A stretch of DNA of 13,769 bases. Origin: Peptococcaceae bacterium UBA5356 (GTDB lineage: Bacteria > Bacillota > Peptococcia > DRI-13 > DTU073). The number at the start of each line of letters is the position of its first letter. The stretch's first letter is position 1. The DNA lies in NCBI GenBank assembly GCA_002407935.1, contig DHPU01000024.1, positions 1 to 13,769 on the forward strand, in the 5' to 3' direction. Positions 7,690 to 12,551 of the stretch are shown here, in pieces. Both the position numbers and the translations under genes were made by a program. The notes under the pieces are model-generated. The model was not told where the DNA came from. It did no database searches and worked only from the letters and a program-made list of their open reading frames with translations.

Positions 7690-7974
7690 ATGGGTGTGAA
7701 TCAATTTTTTCAGGCCCTCAATTATCTTCCCCAAATTGTTGCGGGGCTAAAAAAAATGAATGAGGCTGAAAAGGAAGAGTTTATTAACAAGTTAGGTTTA
7801 CAGGGGGAAGAAAGGGAAAACACTTTAAAGATATTCAACCGTTTTCAAAAAGATGAGGCTTTAACAAAAGAGGAACAGAAAGCGGCTCAGGAATTATTTC
7901 TGAAGGCTTTAACTATGAATAACTTGAATATGTCTGATTTGCTTAATTTGCAACTAGATAAAGACACGAAATAG
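7690..7974 (+). CDS. Unknown small helical protein, 94 aa
   Basis: I do not recognise a family. It starts MGVNQFFQALNYLPQIVAGL, an amphipathic helix. Acidic helical stretches follow (NEAEKEEFINKLGL, EERENTLKIFNRF, TKEEQKAAQELFLKAL) and the end is NMSDLLNLQL. It has no cysteine, signal peptide or clear membrane span. The ATG at 7690 is preferred because AAGGTGG lies 9 bases before it; an upstream in-frame TTG at 7657 would add 11 basic residues. It is the first gene of the 7.7-9.8 kb cluster, and the next gene follows after about 50 bases without a terminator, so cotranscription is likely. Its composition suits a helical bundle acting through protein contacts, which is inference. Confidence 0.75.
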   Translation: MGVNQFFQALNYLPQIVAGLKKMNEAEKEEFINKLGLQGEERENTLKIFNRFQKDEALTKEEQKAAQELFLKALTMNNLNMSDLLNLQLDKDTK

Positions 7975-8024
7975 AGAAATTTTCATAAAATGTAGTAGTT
8001 AAGTTTTGAAAAGAGGTGAAAAGT

Positions 8025-8618
8025 TTGACCAGTTTGCAATTTAGATATGATGGCTATAAAAAACCGGAACAGGGAAGAAACATGTGGGGAAGAAACATGT
8101 GCTTTTTTCCTCCCCGTTATAATTATGGGGGTGCGGAAGCAATGCAGCCGGAAGAAATACAGCAGGAGGAACCGTTGCCGGAAGAAATGCAGCCAGAGCA
8201 AAATATACTTGAAAAAACCATTGAGAAAGAAGCTCAAAGTGAAGAAAAACAACAGGCGAACATGAAGACAGAAAATGAACCCGTGAATGCAAGTGAAAAA
8301 CTGCTTGAAAATTTAACGGTGGCTGAAGCCAATTTTAGTAAGTTGAAAGAACGGATGGATGTAGCTAAAACTGTTTTTGACAAAATAATTTATAAGTTGG
8401 ATAGCATGATGCAAATAGTGGAGATAATCCGGGAAAACGAAGTAAAAAGCATGTCTGAGTCACAAGTCCAGACGGCCTCTTTCAAAACCACTAAAGATTC
8501 TGTTGATGAATTATTGGAGCTTTTACAGGGACCTATTTTTCAAAATATTTTGCGACAGTTTTTGCTTAAAGTATTTATCAAGGATAGTGATGGAACTAAA
8601 TCTGAGCGTGGTACATAG
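8025..8618 (+). CDS. Unknown helical protein with acidic Gln/Glu-rich middle, 197 aa
   Basis: No known family is recognised. The N-terminus (MTSLQFRYDGYKKPEQG) leads to a repeated GRNMW/GRNMC pair and an aromatic FFPPRYNYGG. Residues ~38-85 are Glu/Gln/Pro-rich and disordered-looking (MQPEEIQQEEPLPEEMQPEQ). The remainder is helical: SEKLLENLTVAEANFSKLKE, then YKLDSMMQIVEIIREN, then the end VDELLELLQGPIFQNILRQF. This C-terminal part resembles the product of the gene at 9425-9763 (LLELL.(S/G)P.FQ...RQ.LL), so the two are paralogues in one cluster. The TTG at 8025 has AGAGGTGA ending 5 bases upstream; a GTG at 8016 would sit within that ribosome site. It may interact with itself through coiled coils. 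Function unknown. Confidence 0.78.
   Translation: MTSLQFRYDGYKKPEQGRNMWGRNMCFFPPRYNYGGAEAMQPEEIQQEEPLPEEMQPEQNILEKTIEKEAQSEEKQQANMKTENEPVNASEKLLENLTVAEANFSKLKERMDVAKTVFDKIIYKLDSMMQIVEIIRENEVKSMSESQVQTASFKTTKDSVDELLELLQGPIFQNILRQFLLKVFIKDSDGTKSERGT
8073..8102 (+). repeat. 15-bp tandem duplication inside the 197-aa gene
   Basis: Two adjacent 15-base copies (8073-8087 and 8088-8102) share GGAAGAAACATGTG and differ only in the last base. They encode the successive pentapeptides GRNMW and GRNMC. In-frame duplication by slippage is the simplest origin. Confidence 0.85.
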
Positions 8619-8661
8619 GATAAAGCAGAATGAATGAAGGGTTGCAAAGGAGGAAAGGTGG

Positions 8662-8982
8662 ATGGCGGACTCTCATGGCGAATATTATTTTTATTCTGGA
8701 TTTTTAGGAGAAAAGGAGAAGGAGATTCAGCTTGGAGTAAGTAAACAGCAAAGTGAGCAGGACAGAGCGGAAAACGAAAAAAAACAAGTTGAAAGAAAAT
8801 CCAATGAAATTTCTTTTTTCGGTATAAAACTTTCTTATTCAAAAGCTTTTGGGATAGCCTTTTTGATCATCTTTTTACTTTTATTTTTTCCAGGGATAGG
8901 GGTATCAAGTTCGACAGTAAAAAGCAAAAAGCAAACAGTAGACAGTGATAAGGGTGATCCCAAAGAAAACAGCAAGACATAA
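8662..8982 (+). CDS. Unknown single-pass membrane protein, 106 aa
   Basis: The family is not recognised. A soluble, highly charged N-terminal part (1-~58; many Lys, Glu and Gln, including EKEKEIQLGVSKQQSEQDRA) precedes one hydrophobic span of about 18 residues (FGIAFLIIFLLLFFPGIG, ~63-80) and a short Ser/Lys/Asp-rich tail. The span resembles that of the 38-aa protein encoded at 9234-9350 (FGIFFLVILVLLLFPGFFGG), both ending in FPG. The ATG at 8662 has a strong AAAGGAGG 8 bases upstream. It lies 43 bases after the preceding stop in the same direction, so it is probably in the same operon. It could anchor the soluble helical neighbours at a membrane; this is inference from topology only. Confidence 0.75.
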   Translation: MADSHGEYYFYSGFLGEKEKEIQLGVSKQQSEQDRAENEKKQVERKSNEISFFGIKLSYSKAFGIAFLIIFLLLFFPGIGVSSSTVKSKKQTVDSDKGDPKENSKT

Positions 8983-9012
8983 TCATAAAATCACAGGAAG
9001 GAGGTAGCCTAG

Positions 9013-9138
9013 ATGTTTAATGAAAATGAGGTTAATTCAAACTTCTTCGGAGGTTGCAATTGGATTTGGATAATCTTTATTATCCTACTGTTTATTTGTA
9101 TTATCCCCTTCTTTTCCCGCCCCTTCCCATGTTATTAA
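9013..9138 (+). CDS. Small hydrophobic protein, 41 aa
   Basis: The ATG at 9013 lies 7 bases after an excellent AAGGAGGT (8998-9005), which strongly supports translation despite the size. The product has a polar start (MFNENEVNSNFFGGCN), one membrane span (WIWIIFIILLFICIIPFF) and a short tail SRPFPCY with a terminal cysteine region. Three cysteines are present. It belongs with the other single-span peptides of this cluster and, in size and character, with the small hydrophobic spore proteins of Firmicutes (YjcZ-like). That comparison is by general character, not by alignment. Confidence 0.72.
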   Translation: MFNENEVNSNFFGGCNWIWIIFIILLFICIIPFFSRPFPCY

Positions 9139-9233
9139 GAGGAAAATTTAGAAGCACAATTTCGGTGGGAAACACATAAAATGAAGCAGTAAGAAAAATA
9201 AAAAAGGTCAAGATAAAAGGAGGCTTTATTATT

Positions 9234-9350
9234 ATGGTTGAAACGAATTCTCCCGGTTTTGGTCCTGGACGTGGTGGTTTTGGGATTTTCTTTTTGGTGA
9301 TTTTAGTTCTTTTACTTTTTCCTGGGTTCTTTGGTGGTTGCGGATATTAA
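9234..9350 (+). CDS. Small Gly/Phe-rich hydrophobic protein, 38 aa (YjcZ-like in character)
   Basis: The ATG at 9234 follows AAAAGGAGG (9215-9223) by 10 bases. The peptide starts with polar/Gly-rich MVETNSPGFGPGRGG, has one span FGIFFLVILVLLLFPGFF and ends GGCGY. The Gly-rich flanks around a single hydrophobic span recall the tiny sporulation-associated YjcZ/YrhK-type peptides, but I cannot align it to them here. The FPG end of the span also occurs in the 106-aa protein at 8662-8982. It lies between two other cluster genes and is followed by a hairpin at 9362-9391. Confidence 0.7.
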   Translation: MVETNSPGFGPGRGGFGIFFLVILVLLLFPGFFGGCGY

Positions 9351-9361
9351 GTATAACATTA

Positions 9362-9391
9362 AAAGAGGCGCAGTTAAAAAGGCGCCTCTTT
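9362..9391 (+). terminator. Strong GC hairpin between cluster genes
   Basis: AAAGAGGCGC (9362-9371) and GCGCCTCTTT (9382-9391) form a perfect 10-bp stem with a 10-base loop. The T run belongs to the stem and nothing T-rich follows, so termination on the + strand would be partial at most. An intercistronic stabilising or attenuating hairpin just before the ribosome site of the next gene is as likely. Confidence 0.55.
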
Positions 9392-9424
9392 CAACTATAA
9401 ATAGAGGATGAAGGAGGTAGAGGG

Positions 9425-9763
9425 ATGATAAAAGGGCAACAAGGTTTTTCAAGGGAGCAGGGAGCAGTTGTGCTGGAAAATTTGGCGGGTATGTCCAATG
9501 AAGTTGACAATCTTAAGAATACGTGCAGTTATTTTCGTACATTATTAGATGAAGGAACTTATAAACTTAATTCTGCTTTGAAGGTAATTGATAATATTAA
9601 AATTAGGGAACAAGAAATAATGGTTTCAGGTGGGGAGTCGGCTGTTCTTCAGCAAATGAATGAAGAGCAAATAGATAATTTATTAGAGCTGCTAAAAAGC
9701 CCGGCTTTTCAGCAGCTTGCCCGTCAACTGTTGCTCAGGTGGCTGCATACTGTGAAAAAGTAA
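9425..9763 (+). CDS. Unknown helical protein, 112 aa, paralogue of the 197-aa cluster protein
   Basis: No family is recognised. It is helical, with no signal or membrane span. The second half, EEQIDNLLELLKSPAFQQLA and RQLLLRWLHTVKK, aligns with the C-terminus of the protein at 8025-8618. Identical or similar positions include the (I/V)D.LLELL, P.FQ and RQ.LL patterns. The region before it (YKLNSALKVIDNI against YKLDSMMQIVEII) also corresponds. The version here lacks the acidic N-terminal part. AAGGAGGT (9411-9418) is 6 bases before the ATG. The stop codon TAA (9761-9763) lies inside the 5' arm of the following terminator. It is the last gene of the cluster. Function unknown. Confidence 0.8.
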   Translation: MIKGQQGFSREQGAVVLENLAGMSNEVDNLKNTCSYFRTLLDEGTYKLNSALKVIDNIKIREQEIMVSGGESAVLQQMNEEQIDNLLELLKSPAFQQLARQLLLRWLHTVKK

Positions 9764-9798
9764 AAACACCCTATTAAATTAGGGTGTTTTTACTTTTT
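9755..9798. terminator. Perfect 19-bp bidirectional terminator between convergent genes
   Basis: The left arm (9755-9773) and right arm (9780-9798) are exact reverse complements with a 6-base loop. The stem has a CACCCTA/TAGGGTG core flanked by A and T runs, so each strand ends in a T tract. It serves the + gene ending at 9763 and the - gene ending at 9815. Confidence 0.93.
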
Positions 9799-9814
9799 CG
9801 TATGTAGATTAAAA

Positions 9815-10084
9815 TTATCTTTGCTTTTGAAAGCAATCACGACAATAAACCGGTCTTACACCTGTTGGTTTAAAAGGAACCTGTGTTTCAACACCACATT
9901 CGGAGCAGATTACTGTGTAATATTGACGTTCCCCTCTGTTGGACTGCTGTTTACGGTTTCTACGGCAGTCAATGCAACGAGCCGGTTCATTTTGAAATCC
10001 TTTTTCGGCGAAGAACTCTTGCTCCTGTACACTAAAGATAAATTCCTTTCCACAATCCTTACATACCAGCACTTTGTCTTCCAT
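9815..10084 (-). CDS. Double zinc-ribbon protein, 89 aa
   Basis: This small cytosolic protein has two zinc-binding CxxC...CxxC modules. The first (Cys8, Cys11, Cys37, Cys40) has the pattern VCKDCGKEFIFSVQEQEFFAEKGF...RCIDCR of the trcl-type zinc ribbon. The second (Cys60, Cys63, Cys81, Cys84) has CSECGVETQVPFKPTGVRPVYCRDC. The linker is polar and basic (RRNRKQQSNRGERQ). The family is common in Clostridia as uncharacterised zinc-ribbon proteins; nucleic-acid or protein binding is plausible but unproven. AGGAGGG (complement of 10097-10103) lies about 12 bases before the ATG, a longer gap than usual. A separate promoter and structured leader precede it. The gene is convergent with the 7.7-9.8 kb cluster and divergent from the membrane protein gene at 10323. 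Confidence 0.9.
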   Translation of the reverse strand: MEDKVLVCKDCGKEFIFSVQEQEFFAEKGFQNEPARCIDCRRNRKQQSNRGERQYYTVICSECGVETQVPFKPTGVRPVYCRDCFQKQR

Positions 10085-10211
10085 GTCTATTATATTCCCT
10101 CCTGAGTTAGATTTTCCTGCTTACTTGAATGGATTCACCAAATCTAACTCCAGGAAAAAGAGAAAAGATTAAACTGGCACCCTCAAGCATATAGCAGGTT
10201 CCCCATAATCT
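10085..10211 (-). promoter_or_regulatory. Structured ~120-nt 5' leader of the zinc-ribbon gene
   Basis: Read on the - strand, a long hairpin pairs AGTTAGATTT with AAATCTAACT (positions 10105-10114 and 10140-10149). CCTG/CAGG extends it across a one-base bulge (outer limits 10101-10154), enclosing about 25 bases. The paired CAGG overlaps the first three bases of the Shine-Dalgarno AGGAGGG, so the ribosome site is partly closed. A second weaker element pairs AGATTA with TAATCT (10166-10171 and 10206-10211) around GGCACC/GGTTCC with one mismatch. This suits translational control by a ligand, protein or temperature, but I cannot match a known riboswitch class. Confidence 0.5.
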
Positions 10212-10212
10212 A

Positions 10213-10241
10213 AGTATACAATGAAAAGAATTATTTTTCAA
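10213..10241 (-). promoter_or_regulatory. Sigma-A-type promoter of the zinc-ribbon gene
   Basis: On the - strand TTGAAA (complement of 10236-10241) and TATACT (complement of 10213-10218) are spaced by exactly 17 bases; each box matches consensus at 5 of 6 positions. Transcription would start near 10206, giving a leader of about 120 bases before the ATG at 10084. Confidence 0.7.
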
Positions 10242-10303
10242 TTTATTTTCAAATAAAATTAGTAAAGTTAAAGAAATTATTTTTAGGTAAATATTTTTTT
10301 AAA

Positions 10304-10320
10304 AATTAGTAAAACTAATT
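10304..10320. promoter_or_regulatory. Inverted repeat abutting the start codon at 10323
   Basis: AATTAGT (10304-10310) and ACTAATT (10314-10320) form a perfect 7-bp dyad with a 3-base spacer, two bases before the ATG. A related sequence, AAAATTAGTAAA, occurs about 46 bases upstream (10256-10267). It could be a repressor operator or a small hairpin at the start codon. No protein can be assigned. Confidence 0.4.
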
Positions 10321-10322
10321 AC

Positions 10323-10727
10323 ATGGAAAAGCGATTTATTATTTATGGAATTTTAGGCTGGACGATGGAAATTCTTTGGACAGGGTTGGGTTCCTTTTTA
10401 AAGGGGAATCTAATGTTGTCTAGCGTTACCTATTTGTGGATGTTTCCTATTTACGGTTTGGCTGTATTTTTGGAACGGATACATGATTATATTGAAGAGC
10501 TGCCCTGGTTTATACGTGGAGTAATTTGGGTTGTCATTATTTTATCGCTGGAATATTTGACAGGTTGGCTGTTGAAGAGCTTTTTGGGACGTTGCCCTTG
10601 GGATTATAGTGATGTTACGCCTTATCATATTCAAGGCTTTATTCGCCTTGATTATATTCCTGCCTGGTTTTTGGCGGGTCTGGTTTTTGAAAGGATCCAC
10701 AAGGCCTTGAATAAAATATTGACGTAA
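10323..10727 (+). CDS. CmpB-type putative ABC transporter permease family membrane protein (PF06541, COG4905)
   Basis: This is a small integral membrane protein of 134 aa with four hydrophobic segments (about 4-25, 34-52, 61-84, 107-124). Family signs are YGILGWTMEILWTGL at the N-terminus, SVTYLWMFPIYGLAVFLERIH, LGRCPWDYS and GFIRLDYIPAWFLAGLVFERIH. The family is named as a permease from weak similarity only, and its true role is unknown. No ATP-binding partner gene is nearby. The ATG at 10323 gives the family's usual N-terminus, but no Shine-Dalgarno sequence precedes it; an inverted repeat ends two bases before it instead. A leaderless or weakly translated message is possible. The gene is divergent from the zinc-ribbon gene and followed by a separate promoter for trmB. 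Confidence 0.87.
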   Translation: MEKRFIIYGILGWTMEILWTGLGSFLKGNLMLSSVTYLWMFPIYGLAVFLERIHDYIEELPWFIRGVIWVVIILSLEYLTGWLLKSFLGRCPWDYSDVTPYHIQGFIRLDYIPAWFLAGLVFERIHKALNKILT

Positions 10728-10731
10728 AGGC

Positions 10732-10760
10732 TTGCATGGGGGCAAAAAAACATTTATGAT
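10732..10760 (+). promoter_or_regulatory. Possible promoter for trmB
   Basis: TTGCAT (10732-10737) and TATGAT (10755-10760) lie 17 bases apart. The -10 matches 5 of 6, the -35 only 3 of 6. They fall in the 69-base gap before trmB. Confidence 0.4.
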
Positions 10761-10796
10761 TTTAGCGGGGAGTAGTTCACAAGGAGGAGTTATTCC

Positions 10797-11429
10797 ATGC
10801 GCTTTCGAAAATCAACTGCTGCACAAAAAATCAAGGAAATGCCCGGATTTATTTTAAATGAGCCGCAATTTTTACAGGGAAAATGGCAAGAGTATTTTGG
10901 TAACAGTAATCCCCTTCATGTGGAGTTGGGAATGGGCAAGGGGAATTTTATTACAACCATGGCCGCACAACAACCGGAGCTTAATTTAATTGGGATAGAC
11001 AGGGTTACTGAAATTTTATGGAAAGCGGGAAGACGAGACCTGACCGGGTTAAAGAATTTACGGTTTTTAGATCTGGATGGAGCTTTTCTTGAACAATATT
11101 TTTTACCGGGGGAGATTGAGAGACTTTATTTAAATTTTAGTGACCCCTGGCCGAAGAAACGTCATGCTAAAAGACGTTTAACGAGCCCCTATTTTCTGAA
11201 TATATATAAGAAACTTTTAAAAAAGGGGGGGCAAATTCATTTTAAGACAGATAACGTAGATTTTTTCGAATACTCTTTAAGTCAGTTCGTCGAAATAGGT
11301 TTTTCGTTGCGGAAAATAACTTATGATTTACATCATTCCGGTTTTATGGGAAATGTGATGACCGAATACGAGATGAAGTTTACGGCAAAGGGATATCCGA
11401 TTTGCCGTTGCGAAGCGCTGAAATCTTAA
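10797..11429 (+). CDS. trmB: tRNA (guanine-N7-)-methyltransferase
   Basis: This enzyme methylates N7 of G46 in the variable loop of tRNA, using S-adenosylmethionine. Seen in the 210-aa sequence: the SAM-binding glycine loop HVELGMGKGNFI (~41-52), the acidic residue after IGID, the family signature LNFSDPWPKKRHAKRRL (~113-129), FKTDN for substrate contact, and the C-terminal TEYEMKF..KGYPIC. The length is normal for Firmicute TrmB. The ATG at 10797 follows AAGGAGGAG with good spacing. The gene is followed by a 180-base gap with no clear terminator and then the TtcA-like gene, so two tRNA-modification genes are adjacent and may be cotranscribed. Confidence 0.96.
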   Translation: MRFRKSTAAQKIKEMPGFILNEPQFLQGKWQEYFGNSNPLHVELGMGKGNFITTMAAQQPELNLIGIDRVTEILWKAGRRDLTGLKNLRFLDLDGAFLEQYFLPGEIERLYLNFSDPWPKKRHAKRRLTSPYFLNIYKKLLKKGGQIHFKTDNVDFFEYSLSQFVEIGFSLRKITYDLHHSGFMGNVMTEYEMKFTAKGYPICRCEALKS

Positions 11430-11609
11430 AAAGGCTAAAGATTATTGAAAGACCTCGTGGGGAAATTCTGTTAATGGAAGGAACCAAAGGCTGGACACTA
11501 GTTTATTTGGAGGAGATTATTTAAAAAATCACTATCCATCTGGCTGGCGCTTAATATAGGGAGCAAGGAAGAAATTAAGAAAGAAATTTAAGTAAGAGGT
11601 GCTTGTTTT

Positions 11610-12431
11610 ATGCGGATAGCGTTACCCAAAAAGATGATTCGGACTGTACAAAGGGCTGTGGTTGAATTTGGTTTATTGGCAAAAGGGGACAGGATATTAG
11701 TAGGCCTTTCCGGAGGGAAGGATAGTACCTTTCTGTTATATGCTTTGGCCGTATTGACTCCGCATCTGCCTTTTCCGGTAGAGATAGAAGCAATGACGAT
11801 TGATCTAGGTTTTAAAAGTCAGAAAGAAATGGATTGGAGCTCACTGGAAGAATTATGTGCTACTTTAAAAATCCCGTATCAGGTGCAAAGGGTGGAGTTG
11901 GCTGCAGCCATACTTCATCATCCTACTCAGACTCCTTGTGCCTGTTGTGCTTATTTTCGGCGGGCGATTATTCATAATTTTGCTAAGGAGCATGGGTTTA
12001 ATAAGGTAGCCTTTGCCCATCATTATGATGATGCCGTAGAAACCTTTTTGATGAGTATATTATATTCGGGACAAGTACATACTTTTGTTCCTAGAACTTA
12101 TTTGGAAAGAACGGGTGTTACGGTAATTAGGCCATTGGTCTATTTGCGGGAGAAAGATATCAGAGGATTTATTAAGAAATTAGGGATAGAGCCTGTGCCT
12201 AGTCCTTGTTCACTTGATGGTTCTACGAAAAGGGCTGAAATAAAGGAATTGATTCGGGAATTAAAAAAGAAAAACCAGCATGTTTTTGCACATCTGGCTG
12301 TAGCTATGCGGGAAGGTCGTGCGATGCAATTTTGGCCGCGGGAATTAACGAAAGAAGAAATCAGGGAAAAAAGTTGGCAGTTCTGGTATGGAGAAGCAGG
12401 AGTGGAAAGTGAAGCCGGAGGAATATGTTGA
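11610..12431 (+). CDS. TtcA-like PP-loop tRNA thiolation enzyme
   Basis: This is an ATP pyrophosphatase of the TtcA/TilS group. TtcA makes 2-thiocytidine at position 32 of some tRNAs with an iron-sulfur cluster. In the 273 aa: PP-loop LSGGKDST (33-40), PCACCAYFRR with the CxxC pair Cys110/Cys113 (plus Cys112), the FAHHYDDAVETFLMS motif (136-149), and SPCSLDGSTKR with Cys200. The CxxC plus the later Cys match the three cluster ligands of TtcA. There is no C-terminal zinc finger as in TtuA/Ncs6. AAGAGGTG (11594-11601) lies 8 bases before the ATG. The last 44 bases overlap a broken cupin gene in another frame. The exact nucleoside modified cannot be read from the sequence, so TtcA is a family-level call. 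Confidence 0.88.
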   Translation: MRIALPKKMIRTVQRAVVEFGLLAKGDRILVGLSGGKDSTFLLYALAVLTPHLPFPVEIEAMTIDLGFKSQKEMDWSSLEELCATLKIPYQVQRVELAAAILHHPTQTPCACCAYFRRAIIHNFAKEHGFNKVAFAHHYDDAVETFLMSILYSGQVHTFVPRTYLERTGVTVIRPLVYLREKDIRGFIKKLGIEPVPSPCSLDGSTKRAEIKELIRELKKKNQHVFAHLAVAMREGRAMQFWPRELTKEEIREKSWQFWYGEAGVESEAGGIC

Positions 12432-12543
12432 AGCACTTTTTCCTGAACAGGGTGTTTTGCTTGAACGAATTATTTCTACGGGGCAGTCTTCGCCGGAAGG
12501 TTTTTGATATGATCAGGAGAGAGATGAATGGGTGGAAAATTAA
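12388..12543 (+). pseudogene. Truncated cupin-domain gene with internal UGA
   Basis: In the +1 frame relative to ttcA an ORF starts at the ATG at 12388. It encodes 39 residues including EEYVEALFPEQGVLLERIIS and TGQSSPEGF, then TGA (12505-12507), then YDQERDEWVEN and TAA (12541-12543). The read-through sequence matches the opening of a common small cupin family (ERI.S.G..SP.GFWYDQ..DEWV), with UGA exactly where Trp is conserved. After DEWV the similarity ends, and the metal-binding cupin barrel is absent. I read this as a decayed gene cut off near the convergent aminotransferase. The first part is short but could still be translated. The cupin identification rests on remembered family motifs. 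Confidence 0.7.
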
Positions 12544-12551
12544 CGGGGAAA

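Noticed and set aside
7983..8292. Reverse-strand ORFs opposite the 197-aa gene
   Set aside because: Low-complexity Phe/Leu/Ser complements of the Glu/Gln/Lys-rich coding strand; the + strand gene has a good ribosome site and a paralogue.
9821..10105. A + strand ORF of 94 codons opposite the zinc-ribbon gene
   Set aside because: The - strand frame has eight ordered cysteines and a promoter; the + frame has no ribosome site or recognisable features.
10166..10211. Resemblance of the zinc-ribbon leader to c-di-AMP (ydaO) riboswitch sequence pieces such as GGGGAACC and GGTGAATCC
   Set aside because: The pieces are in the wrong arrangement and the diagnostic paired elements of that class are missing, so no riboswitch class is assigned.
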